Below, piece after piece: positions 1-5,537 of a stretch of DNA of 5,656 bases. Under the pieces are notes generated by a model that was not told the DNA's origin, ran no database searches, and saw only the letters and a program-made list of their open reading frames with translations. The DNA lies in the NCBI GenBank assembly GCA_003487005.1, contig DNFG01000304.1:545-6200 (forward strand). The letters are read 5' to 3'. Source of the DNA: Bryobacterales bacterium (GTDB lineage: Bacteria; Acidobacteriota; Terriglobia; Bryobacterales; Bryobacteraceae). The number at the start of each line of letters is the position of its first letter. Positions within the stretch are counted from its first letter, which is position 1. Position numbers and translations under genes: made by a program.

Positions 1-173
1 GTCCGGCTCCCGCCCGCCACGCCCGCTGCTTCGAGGCCGGGGAACGCGGCGAGTTCCGAGGGAGAAGGCGGATGGAGGAACAGCCGGGCGCGGATGCCGG
101 CGAGTTCGAGGGCTTCCAGGGCGTCGGTGGAGCCGGTGAAGTCGTCGCCGTAAAAGGCAAGCCGGAGATTCAT
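1..173 (-). CDS. Four-carbon acid-sugar kinase family protein (DUF1537/OtnK type), N-terminal part only
   Basis: The minus strand reads from an ATG at 173 down to the window edge: 57 codons with no stop. The first 20 residues contain YGDDFTGSTDALE, the N-terminal sugar-binding signature of the four-carbon acid-sugar kinase family, usually seen as ADDFTG(A/S)(T/N)DALE. Characterised members phosphorylate C4 sugar acids such as 3-oxo-tetronate, D-erythronate or L-threonate in the cytoplasm before decarboxylation or aldol cleavage. The start is supported by GGGGGAGG eight bases upstream. The full family length is about 400-480 residues, so most of the protein, including the C-terminal nucleotide-binding domain, lies outside the window, and substrate specificity cannot be judged. 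The gene is divergent from the plus-strand operon. Family assignment is confident; the exact substrate is unknown. Confidence 0.85.
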   Translation of the reverse strand, partial: MNLRLAFYGDDFTGSTDALEALELAGIRARLFLHPPSPSELAAFPGLEAAGVAGGSR

Positions 174-181
174 AGTCAGGA

Positions 182-189
182 CCTCCCCC
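182..189 (-). promoter_or_regulatory. Ribosome binding site of the acid-sugar kinase gene
   Basis: On the minus strand the sequence is GGGGGAGG, ending eight bases before the ATG at 173. This is a strong Shine-Dalgarno match at normal spacing and fixes the start of the partial gene. Confidence 0.7.
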
Positions 190-319
190 GCGCGGAGTGC
201 GCCGCACGGCCGGAAATGGGCATGGCGAAAGGCGCGAATCCGGGGAAAATCGGAGCCGCCGGACCGTGGAATGCGCGGGCCGCGCGCTCGAACGGGGGCG
301 GAAATCGTGAGACAACCTG

Positions 320-325
320 TTTATA
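320..325 (-). promoter_or_regulatory. Weak candidate -10 element for the acid-sugar kinase gene
   Basis: On the minus strand this reads TATAAA, five of six matches to TATAAT, within a small AT-rich patch in an otherwise GC-rich leader. No recognisable -35 box lies 16-18 bases upstream. It would leave a leader of about 140 bases before the ATG at 173. This is the only reasonable hexamer I found on that side. Confidence 0.2.
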
Positions 326-414
326 TTCAGTGAAGTAGGCGGACTGCGGGCGGTGGTGGCGCACGCGGTCATCGTAGCACCAAAAAAACCAGTACACTTT
401 CTTCCGTTTTGCTT

Positions 415-420
415 TATGAT
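415..420 (+). promoter_or_regulatory. Candidate -10 element for the five-gene operon
   Basis: TATGAT matches the sigma-70 consensus TATAAT at five of six positions. It sits 37 bases before the ATG at 458, inside the AT-rich patch of the divergent region. There is no good -35 hexamer at 16-18 bases upstream; the best is about three of six matches near 391. It is therefore only a candidate, possibly relying on an activator or another sigma factor. Confidence 0.3.
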
Positions 421-457
421 TAGGACATCGCTGTCGTATTAGGGCGAATCCGAGTTC

Positions 458-1303
458 ATGGTCTCTAAATCACGAATTACCCTTCTCACTGACAACAACG
501 CCGCCCCCGGCCTGCATGCCGAACATGGTTTCTCCGCCCTCGTGGAAACCCCCAACGGCCGATTGTTATTCGATACCGGTCCCAATTCGGAGAGTCTGGA
601 GGCCAACGCGGTCGCGCTGGGGTGCCGGCTCAGCGGACTGGATGCGATCATCCTGAGCCACGGGCATGCCGATCATTCCGGCGGACTGGCATTCATCCTC
701 CGCCTGAATCCGCAGGCGCTGCTGTATCTGCACCCGGCGGCGGCGGAGCCGAAGTACATCCACGAACCGGGGCGCCCGATCCGCTCGATCGGGATGTCAA
801 AGGCCGGCGTGGCGGCAATCCGGGCGCATCGTTCGCGAGTGCAGTGGACCCGGCAGCCCACGCCCGTTCTGGAGGGGTTGACCAGCACGGGACCGATCGC
901 GCGGACGATCGAACCGCCGCCGGGGCCGCCGATTTTCTTCCTGGACCCCGCCTGCCGGGTGCCGGATCCGATGGTGGACGACCAGGCGCTGGCGATCGAG
1001 ACGGCCCAGGGTTCAGTGGCCCTACTGGGCTGTGCCCACGCGGGTTTGGCGAACTCGCTGCAGGCGATTCAGGCGATCGCGCCCGCGCGGCCGATCGCGG
1101 CGGTGATCGGAGGTTTGCACCTGAGCCACGCCAAGCCGGAAGCCTGGGAAGCGGCGGCGGGCCTGCTGCTGTGTTCGGGAGTGAAGATCGTGGCGCCGTG
1201 TCATTGCACGGGTCCCGCGGCCATCGCCCGCTTCGCGGAACGACTGGGCGCGCGCCTTGCCGATGCCGCGGTGGGTGTATGTTATGACTGGGAGCCTGCA
1301 TGA
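458..1303 (+). CDS. MBL-fold metallo-hydrolase, COG1237 type
   Basis: This is a 281-residue cytoplasmic protein of the metallo-beta-lactamase superfamily, with no signal peptide. Seen in order: FDTG at 38-41; the metal-binding HxHxDH motif as SHGHADHSGG (H68, H70, D72, H73); GCAHAG at 191-196 with ligand H194; GGLHL at 218-222; and PCHCTG at 247-252. The GC(S/A)HAG, GGxH and PCHCTG set is typical of COG1237. That family is often named after archaeal 7,8-dihydropterin-6-yl-methyl-4-(beta-D-ribofuranosyl)aminobenzene 5'-phosphate synthase, an enzyme of methanopterin synthesis. In most bacteria that pathway is absent, so the real substrate here is unknown. Metal ligands and length look intact. 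The ribosome site before the ATG is weak (AGGG about 13 bases upstream), but no better in-frame start exists. It is the first gene of a tight operon, and its TGA overlaps an ATG of the next frame (ATGA at 1300-1303). Confidence 0.88.
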   Translation: MVSKSRITLLTDNNAAPGLHAEHGFSALVETPNGRLLFDTGPNSESLEANAVALGCRLSGLDAIILSHGHADHSGGLAFILRLNPQALLYLHPAAAEPKYIHEPGRPIRSIGMSKAGVAAIRAHRSRVQWTRQPTPVLEGLTSTGPIARTIEPPPGPPIFFLDPACRVPDPMVDDQALAIETAQGSVALLGCAHAGLANSLQAIQAIAPARPIAAVIGGLHLSHAKPEAWEAAAGLLLCSGVKIVAPCHCTGPAAIARFAERLGARLADAAVGVCYDWEPA

Positions 1304-1374
1304 GCCAGAAGATCTCCGCCCGCTGGCGGTTGACCGCGTTGCCTTCGATGGCGGCGGCGGCGCTGCCGGCCTCC

Positions 1375-1381
1375 GGGGGAG
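1375..1381 (+). promoter_or_regulatory. Internal ribosome binding site deciding the TrmO-family start
   Basis: GGGGGAG sits five bases before the ATG at 1387. A competing GGGAG at 1290-1294 sits five bases before the overlapping ATG at 1300 in the same frame. Both are plausible. The downstream one matches where the conserved domain begins. Confidence 0.5.
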
Positions 1382-1386
1382 AAGTC

Positions 1387-1893
1387 ATGTCCACGTTGAC
1401 GATCGAGCCGATCGGACACATCGAGTCGCCCTTCCTTGAACCTGCCGGGACGCCCATCCAGCCATCCCGCGCGGAGGGCGCCCGCGGGCGGGTGCTGCTG
1501 CGCGAGAAATATCTTGATGGCTTGAAGGACCTCGAGGGTTTCGAGCGGATCTGGCTCGTGTACTGGCTGCACAAGGCTTCGCCGGGACGGCTGACGGTGA
1601 CGCCGTTTCTCGATCAGACCCCGAGGGGCATTTTCGCCACGCGCTCGCCCGCGCGGCCGTCGCCGCTCGGAATGAGCGCGGTTCGCCTGACCGGGATTCG
1701 CGACGGCGCACTCGAGATCGCGGACGTGGACGTGATCAACGGTACGCCTCTGCTCGATATCAAGCCCTACGTCCCCGAATTCGACTCATTTCCCGGCAGC
1801 AGGGCGGGCTGGTTTGACCAGTCGCGGTCCGGCCGCCGGAAGGCCGATGGCCGTTTTGTTCACGACACGCCCGGCGCGCCCGGAAAACCCTGA
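1387..1893 (+). CDS. trmO: TrmO/TsaA-family (UPF0066) SAM-dependent methyltransferase-like protein
   Basis: From the ATG at 1387 this is 168 residues. Family marks are PIGHIESPF at 8-16, a GTPxQ stretch near 21-25, ERIWLVYWLHKA at 53-64, ATRSPARPSPLG at 84-95 and DIKPYVPEFD at 124-133. TrmO methylates N6 of threonylcarbamoyladenosine at position 37 of ACY-decoding tRNAs, using S-adenosylmethionine bound by this unusual beta-barrel domain. E. coli TrmO is about 235 residues with a C-terminal extension; this protein is the single core domain, so the tRNA role is plausible but unproven. The usual RPNPIG reads RPSPLG here, an Asn-to-Ser change. An in-frame ATG at 1300 would add 29 residues and overlap the hydrolase gene. 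I prefer 1387 because homologues begin at this strand and GGGGGAG lies five bases upstream, but 1300 also has a fair ribosome site. The stop is followed 15 bases later by the transporter gene in the same frame. Confidence 0.85.
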   Translation: MSTLTIEPIGHIESPFLEPAGTPIQPSRAEGARGRVLLREKYLDGLKDLEGFERIWLVYWLHKASPGRLTVTPFLDQTPRGIFATRSPARPSPLGMSAVRLTGIRDGALEIADVDVINGTPLLDIKPYVPEFDSFPGSRAGWFDQSRSGRRKADGRFVHDTPGAPGKP

Positions 1894-1908
1894 CCCGCGC
1901 CGGATCCG

Positions 1909-2922
1909 ATGATCCGCATCCTGCATGAAAGTCTGATGATCACCGGCTTCGTGGCCGCCATGATGCTGATCGTCGAGTCGTTGAACGTGCAGACCCGGGG
2001 CCGGTGGCAGCAGTGGCTGTCGGGAAGCCGGATGACCCAGTACGCGGTGGCGGCGCTGCTCGGCGTGACGCCGGGGTGCCTGGGAGCGTTTCTGGTGGTG
2101 ACGCTCTACACCCACGGCGCGGTTTCGGTGGGGGCGGTGGTGGCGGCGATGATTGCCACCAGCGGCGACGAGGCCTTTGTTCTTCTCGCATTGGCTCCGG
2201 GGGCGGCAGTCCGGTTGATGGCGATTCTGCTGGCTCTGGGGCTGGCCGCGGGGGCGCTGGTGGATCTGCTCGTCCGGAAACCCGCCACGCCCGCGCACTG
2301 CGAGGCCCTTCTGTTGCACGAAGAGGACGCCGCCACGCCGTTCACACTGGAGAGGCTGAAAGCGCAATGGCGGCACTGCAGCGCCTCGCGCGGGATTCTG
2401 ACCACTGCGCTCGCCCTGTTCGTGTTTGCGGTGGCGGCGGGCGAACTGGGTCCGCCGGAGTGGAACTGGATCCGGGTGACGCTGCTGCTGGCGGGTGGCA
2501 TCTCGCTTTGGATCGCGGTGACCGTGACCGACCATTTTCTGGACGAGCACCTCTGGAAGCACGTCGCCCGGCGGCACGTGCCGCGGGTCTTCCTCTGGAC
2601 CTTCGCCGCGCTGACCGCGACAGGGCCGCTGACGCGCCTTCTGACGGACCATCCCGCCGCGGGCGCCAGTCCCTGGCTGCTGACGGCGGCGGCGGCGGTG
2701 ACGGGCATCATTCCCGAGTCGGGTCCGCACCTGATTTTCGTCACCCTGTACGCCGAGGGGGCCATCCCCTTCGCGGCCCTGCTGGCCAATTCAGTCGTGC
2801 AGGACGGGCACGGGATGCTGCCGCTGCTGGCACATTCGGCCCGGGATTTCGTCCGGGTGAAGGCCATCAACCTCGCCGCGGGCCTCGCGGCGGGAGCCAT
2901 CGCGCTCGCTTTGCTACGATAG
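1909..2922 (+). CDS. Putative heavy-metal (Mn/As) exporter, DUF2899/ArsP_2 family, about 10 TM
   Basis: This is a 337-residue integral inner-membrane protein made of hydrophobic segments split by one hydrophilic loop (about residues 123-162). The C-terminal half carries IIPESGPHLIFVTLYAEG at 267-284 and NSVVQDGHGMLPLLA at 294-308, which I recognise as the hallmark of the family annotated as putative 10-TM heavy-metal exporter, arsenic efflux or putative manganese transporter. The substrate is not established. The first half holds a matching segment at 52-116, so the protein is an internal duplication. Polar residues within hydrophobic segments (H69, D87, E88, E270, H274, D299, H301) are candidate ion ligands. 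The central loop has C131, H137, E138, E139, D140, H156 and C157. The ATG at 1909 is the first start after the upstream TGA in this frame; its ribosome site is poor, so coupling to the upstream gene is likely. The next gene begins 10 bases after the stop. Confidence 0.8.
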   Translation: MIRILHESLMITGFVAAMMLIVESLNVQTRGRWQQWLSGSRMTQYAVAALLGVTPGCLGAFLVVTLYTHGAVSVGAVVAAMIATSGDEAFVLLALAPGAAVRLMAILLALGLAAGALVDLLVRKPATPAHCEALLLHEEDAATPFTLERLKAQWRHCSASRGILTTALALFVFAVAAGELGPPEWNWIRVTLLLAGGISLWIAVTVTDHFLDEHLWKHVARRHVPRVFLWTFAALTATGPLTRLLTDHPAAGASPWLLTAAAAVTGIIPESGPHLIFVTLYAEGAIPFAALLANSVVQDGHGMLPLLAHSARDFVRVKAINLAAGLAAGAIALALLR

Positions 2923-2932
2923 CAGCGAGACC

Positions 2933-4072
2933 ATGATTCATCGCCGCATCACGGCCCTGCTCACGCTCATCGTCTTCGCATTTCTGGCCGTTCAGCCTGC
3001 CGAAGCGCAGCGCCGCAAGAAGAAGTCCGACGAAGACTTCACGCAGACGCTTGAAGTCTTCCCCGATCCGCCGGCCGTGTTGACGGTCCCGGTGGACAAA
3101 CTGTCGTTCTACACAGTGCCGATGTCGGGCCAGGGGTTGCTGTCGCAGCAGGTGAGGGACGGCCTGGATCGCCTGCTGCGCCACGCTCGTCGCAACGAGG
3201 TGGTGAAAATACGGGCGTTTGTGGCCGGGACTGGGGACATGCGCCGGGTCCAGGCGATCGTCAGCGAAGTCTTCACGAAGAAGAAGAAGGCGCTGCCCGT
3301 GCTGAGCGTGGTGCAGGCGGGTTCTCTGCCGATGGATGGCGCGCAGGTGCAGATGGAGGCGACGCTGGCCGAACAGAAGGTGCAGAACCCGAATGGGCTG
3401 GCGCTGCTGTCGGGACAACTGGTGACCCGCGATGGGCCGCTGGAGGTGCGGGTGGCGCCGCTGGCGGAAGAGTCCCTCGCGAATCTCGAAGCGGCGGCAA
3501 AGGCCGCTGGGGCGGGACCGGAGTCCATGCTGCGTGTCTCGTGTTTCCTTTCTTCACTGAGCGACGCCGGCGCGGTCCGGGCGGCGGTGGCGAAGCGGTT
3601 TCCGCGGATTCAGCCGCTGCTGGTGCAGACCCAGCGCGCGCCAGTGCAGACGCTGGTGGAGTGCGAGGGGGTGGCGCGGCTGTCCACGAAGCCGGCGCAG
3701 GACGTGGTGCTGCTGAACCCGGCCGGGCTGGCGCAGTCGAAGAGCTATTCGCAGGTGGCGCTGGTGGGTGCGCCGCAAGTGGTGCTGGCCGGGGCGCAAC
3801 TGGCATTCCGGTATACCGAAGCCGATGCGCGGCTGGCCTTCGAGCGCCTGGAAAAGACGCTCAATGGCGCGAATTCGTCGCTCAAGAACACGATTTTCCT
3901 CAATACATACCCACTTTCGACGCAATTGGCGGCGCTGGTCCGGCAGGTGCGTCCTGATTTTCTCAATCCGGCGCGGCCGCCGGCGTCGACGCTGCTGCTT
4001 TTCGAAGGTCTGCCTTCGATGGACGGGGCGTTCGCGCTGGAGGCGGTGGCGCTGCCTTCCTCCGCTCCCTAG
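2933..4072 (+). CDS. Exported protein with three tandem RidA/YjgF-like domains
   Basis: This is a 379-residue protein. The N-terminus has Arg4-Arg5, a hydrophobic stretch at about 8-20 and a signal-peptidase I site at AEA|Q (after residue 25), followed by a basic run RRKKK, so export to the periplasm or cell surface is expected. Three units with the RidA order of strands and helices can be picked out at about 45-147, 152-250 and 255-375. Each has a helix with an L..A..A or R..A..A pattern, a V-rich strand, a second helix ending in (V/K)xxxFP-like text, and a closing strand near (S)LPM(D)GA or EGLPSMDGA. RidA proteins hydrolyse reactive enamines/imines using an Arg in a PARS-like motif. In the third unit the equivalent text is PPAS, and the first two lack it, so catalysis is doubtful. 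Domain assignment is by pattern reading and the function is unknown. The start has a weak GCGAG site; the gene is operonic with the transporter. Confidence 0.7.
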   Translation: MIHRRITALLTLIVFAFLAVQPAEAQRRKKKSDEDFTQTLEVFPDPPAVLTVPVDKLSFYTVPMSGQGLLSQQVRDGLDRLLRHARRNEVVKIRAFVAGTGDMRRVQAIVSEVFTKKKKALPVLSVVQAGSLPMDGAQVQMEATLAEQKVQNPNGLALLSGQLVTRDGPLEVRVAPLAEESLANLEAAAKAAGAGPESMLRVSCFLSSLSDAGAVRAAVAKRFPRIQPLLVQTQRAPVQTLVECEGVARLSTKPAQDVVLLNPAGLAQSKSYSQVALVGAPQVVLAGAQLAFRYTEADARLAFERLEKTLNGANSSLKNTIFLNTYPLSTQLAALVRQVRPDFLNPARPPASTLLLFEGLPSMDGAFALEAVALPSSAP

Positions 4073-4074
4073 AA

Positions 4075-4079
4075 AGAGG
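4075..4079 (+). promoter_or_regulatory. Ribosome binding site of the sugar kinase gene
   Basis: AGAGG lies 10 bases before the ATG at 4090, immediately after the TAG stop of the RidA-like gene. It supports the chosen start and operonic translation. Confidence 0.5.
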
Positions 4080-4089
4080 CCTTCGTTTC

Positions 4090-5127
4090 ATGTCTTCCCA
4101 ACCGGTTGTCACTTTCGGTGAAATCATGCTCCGCCTGGCGCCCCCGGGTTACGAGCGCTTTCTGATGTCGCCTTCGCTGCTCGCCACGTTCGGCGGAGGC
4201 GAAGCCAACGTCGCGGTGTCGGTGGCCAATTATGGCCAGGCGGCGCGCTATGTGACGGTGCTGCCGCCGGATAATCCGATCGTGGAGGCCTTCCTCGGCC
4301 AGATGCGCGCCGTGGGCGTGGACGTCTCGATGGTGAAGCGCCAGAAAGGCCGTTTTGGCATCTATTTCGTCGAACCGGGCGCGAATCAGCGGCCGTCCAA
4401 GGTGGTGTACGACCGTGAAAACTCGGCCATCGCGCTGGCGAAGCCGGGCGATCTGGACTGGAAGACGATCCTGACCGGCGCCGCGATGTTCCACGTCACA
4501 GGCATCACGCCGGCCTTGTCGCAATCGGCGGCCGATCTGTCGATCGAGGCGGCGAAGACGGCCCAGTCGTTGGGCGTTCCCGTGTCGTGTGACTTCAACT
4601 TCCGCAAAAATCTGTGGAAATACGGAAAAACCGCGCCCGAAGTGATGCGCGAACTCGTCCGGTATGTCGATTACGCCATCGCCAACGAAGAGGACTGCCA
4701 GAAGGCGCTCGGCATTCAGGCGGACGTCGACGTCCACTCGGGCGAACTCGACCGGGCCAAGTACGAGCATCTCGCCTCGAAGGTGCTGGACGCGTACCCG
4801 AACCTGAAGCTGATCTCCATCACGCTGCGCGAGTCGCGCTCGGCCTCGCACAATGGCTGGTCGGCGTGCCTGCATAACCGGAAGGAGTTCCTGCTCTCAC
4901 GGCACTACGAGATCACGCACATCGTGGACCGGGTGGGCGGCGGCGACGCCTTCGGCGGCGGCCTGATTTTCGGGCTGCTCAATCTGCCCACCCATCAGGA
5001 CGCGCTCGAGTTCGCGGTGGCGGCGAGTTGCCTGAAGCACTCGATTCCGGGAGATTTCAACCGCTTTACGCGCGCCGAGGTGGAGTCGCTGCTGAAGGAA
5101 GGCGGCTCGGGCCGGGTGCAGCGCTAG
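4090..5127 (+). CDS. kdgK: PfkB-family sugar kinase, probable 2-keto-3-deoxygluconate kinase
   Basis: This is a 345-residue cytoplasmic ribokinase-fold enzyme. Visible marks: TFGEIMLRL at 8-16; the substrate-lid glycines GGGEANVA at 35-42; VYDRENSA at 106-113, which resembles the KDG-kinase (V)YxRxxSA segment; DFNFRKNLW at 168-176; ANEED at 198-202; and the PfkB signature [12 protein letters not shown] at 280-291 with the catalytic base D286 in GGGD. KDG kinase converts 2-dehydro-3-deoxy-D-gluconate and ATP to the 6-phosphate, feeding Entner-Doudoroff aldol cleavage after pectin, uronate or hexonate breakdown. All key residues and the usual length are present. PfkB specificity is hard to read from sequence, so fructokinase or another ribokinase-like activity is possible. 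It is the last gene of the operon, 17 bases after the preceding stop. No aldolase, dehydratase or uronate transporter gene is visible nearby; the other acid-sugar kinase is at the left edge. Confidence 0.82.
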   Translation: MSSQPVVTFGEIMLRLAPPGYERFLMSPSLLATFGGGEANVAVSVANYGQAARYVTVLPPDNPIVEAFLGQMRAVGVDVSMVKRQKGRFGIYFVEPGANQRPSKVVYDRENSAIALAKPGDLDWKTILTGAAMFHVTGITPALSQSAADLSIEAAKTAQSLGVPVSCDFNFRKNLWKYGKTAPEVMRELVRYVDYAIANEEDCQKALGIQADVDVHSGELDRAKYEHLASKVLDAYPNLKLISITLRESRSASHNGWSACLHNRKEFLLSRHYEITHIVDRVGGGDAFGGGLIFGLLNLPTHQDALEFAVAASCLKHSIPGDFNRFTRAEVESLLKEGGSGRVQR

Positions 5128-5489
5128 ACGGAGCGCGCGAGAGCGCGGACGGCATCGGTACAGAGAACGGCGACATGGCGGGAGGCTTCGGGCAGCCCGC
5201 CGAGCGCCTGTTCGATCATTGCGGGGATGTCCGCCGCCGCGAGGGCGGCAACCGGCTGTCCATGAAGCCACGCGGCGAGAGCGCTGCCGGCCGCAATCGA
5301 GGCGGTGCAACCGCGGACCTGGAAGCCGGCGTCGCGGATGATGCCGTCCTCGACCAGGGCGCTGAGCTTCAGCAGATCCCCGCAGGCGGGGTTTTCGGCG
5401 GTGATGGTGATGGCCGGCGGAGGCAGCAGCCCGGCGTGGCGGGGGTGGCGGAAGTGGTCGAGAAGCTGTTCGCTGTACAATGAGGACAT
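5124..5489 (-). CDS. IscU/SufU-like iron-sulfur cluster assembly scaffold
   Basis: This is a 121-residue cytoplasmic protein starting [18 protein letters not shown], the typical IscU/NifU N-terminal opening. Three conserved cysteines and the Asp are present: NPACGD (C36, D38), RGCTAS (C61) and VLC (C110). Such scaffolds receive sulfur from a cysteine desulfurase and build or transfer Fe-S or persulfide intermediates. The C61-C110 spacing of 49 is between E. coli IscU (about 43) and B. subtilis SufU (about 62). The residue before C110 is Leu, where IscU has His, as expected for a SufU-like rather than strict IscU protein; the full SufU insertion is absent. The frame stays open upstream to an ATG at 5624, but the extra 45 residues are unrelated to the family and overlap the divergent NUDIX gene, so 5489 is chosen. 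Its stop overlaps the sugar kinase stop in a shared CTAG. No sufS or sufB is visible beside it. Confidence 0.85.
   Translation of the reverse strand: MSSLYSEQLLDHFRHPRHAGLLPPPAITITAENPACGDLLKLSALVEDGIIRDAGFQVRGCTASIAAGSALAAWLHGQPVAALAAADIPAMIEQALGGLPEASRHVAVLCTDAVRALARSV
5134..5147. other. Small GC hairpin just past the kinase stop
   Basis: On the plus strand CGCGC, GAGA, GCGCG forms a five-base-pair stem with a GNRA-type loop, six bases after the TAG at 5125-5127. There is no T-tract after it, so it is not a canonical intrinsic terminator. It also lies inside the last codons of the convergent scaffold gene, where Arg/Ala codons readily give such repeats by chance. Confidence 0.3.
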
Positions 5490-5537
5490 GGGCTGGCCGC
5501 TTCCGCGGTTCGAGTCTCTCATTTTCCCCGAATTGGC
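5490..5537. other. Short divergent spacer between scaffold and NUDIX genes
   Basis: Only 48 bases separate the two divergent starts. There is a modest AT-richer stretch at about 5519-5535, but I see no clear -10/-35 pair on either strand. Any promoter for one gene must overlap the other gene's 5' end. Neither ATG has a strong Shine-Dalgarno sequence. Confidence 0.4.

Larger units (their letters stand above)
174..457. other. Divergent intergenic region, 284 bp
   Basis: This lies between the minus-strand kinase start and the plus-strand hydrolase start and must hold both promoters. Positions about 174-310 are very GC-rich and would be the leader of the minus-strand gene. Positions 311-330 and 375-440 are clearly more AT-rich than the flanks, including an A7 run at 382-388. 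Short open frames cross it on both strands, but none has a recognisable product or a convincing ribosome site. I see no clear inverted repeat, operator, riboswitch or RNA gene by eye. Confidence 0.6.

Noticed and set aside
693..1574. A 293-codon minus-strand open frame antisense to the hydrolase and TrmO genes
   Set aside because: The product is Pro/Ser/Arg-rich low-complexity sequence without domains, and both sense genes have clear motifs.
1786..2730. A 314-codon minus-strand open frame antisense to the exporter
   Set aside because: The translation is Arg/His/Gln-rich with no motif; it is the mirror of a GC-rich membrane-protein gene.
2004..2936. A 310-codon plus-strand open frame overlapping the exporter gene
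   Set aside because: Its product is Gly/Ala/Arg-rich with no recognisable fold. The other frame gives clear membrane segments and family motifs. Long shadow frames are normal at this GC content.
1340..4022. A shared 12-mer (TGCCTTCGATGG) at 1340-1351 and 4011-4022
   Set aside because: About one such match is expected by chance in a window of this size; there is no extended similarity around it.
4071..4089. Possible terminator-like palindrome around AAGAGGCCTTC before the sugar kinase
   Set aside because: The paired bases leave no loop and are not followed by a T-run; the purine part is better explained as the ribosome site.
4069..4875. A 268-codon minus-strand open frame antisense to the sugar kinase
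   Set aside because: It is Arg/His-rich and has no family resemblance, while the sense frame carries full PfkB signatures.
5507..5516. GGTTCGAGTC, resembling a tRNA T-loop
   Set aside because: The flanking bases (CGCGG and CTCTC) do not pair as a T-stem, and no acceptor, D or anticodon arm can be built around it.
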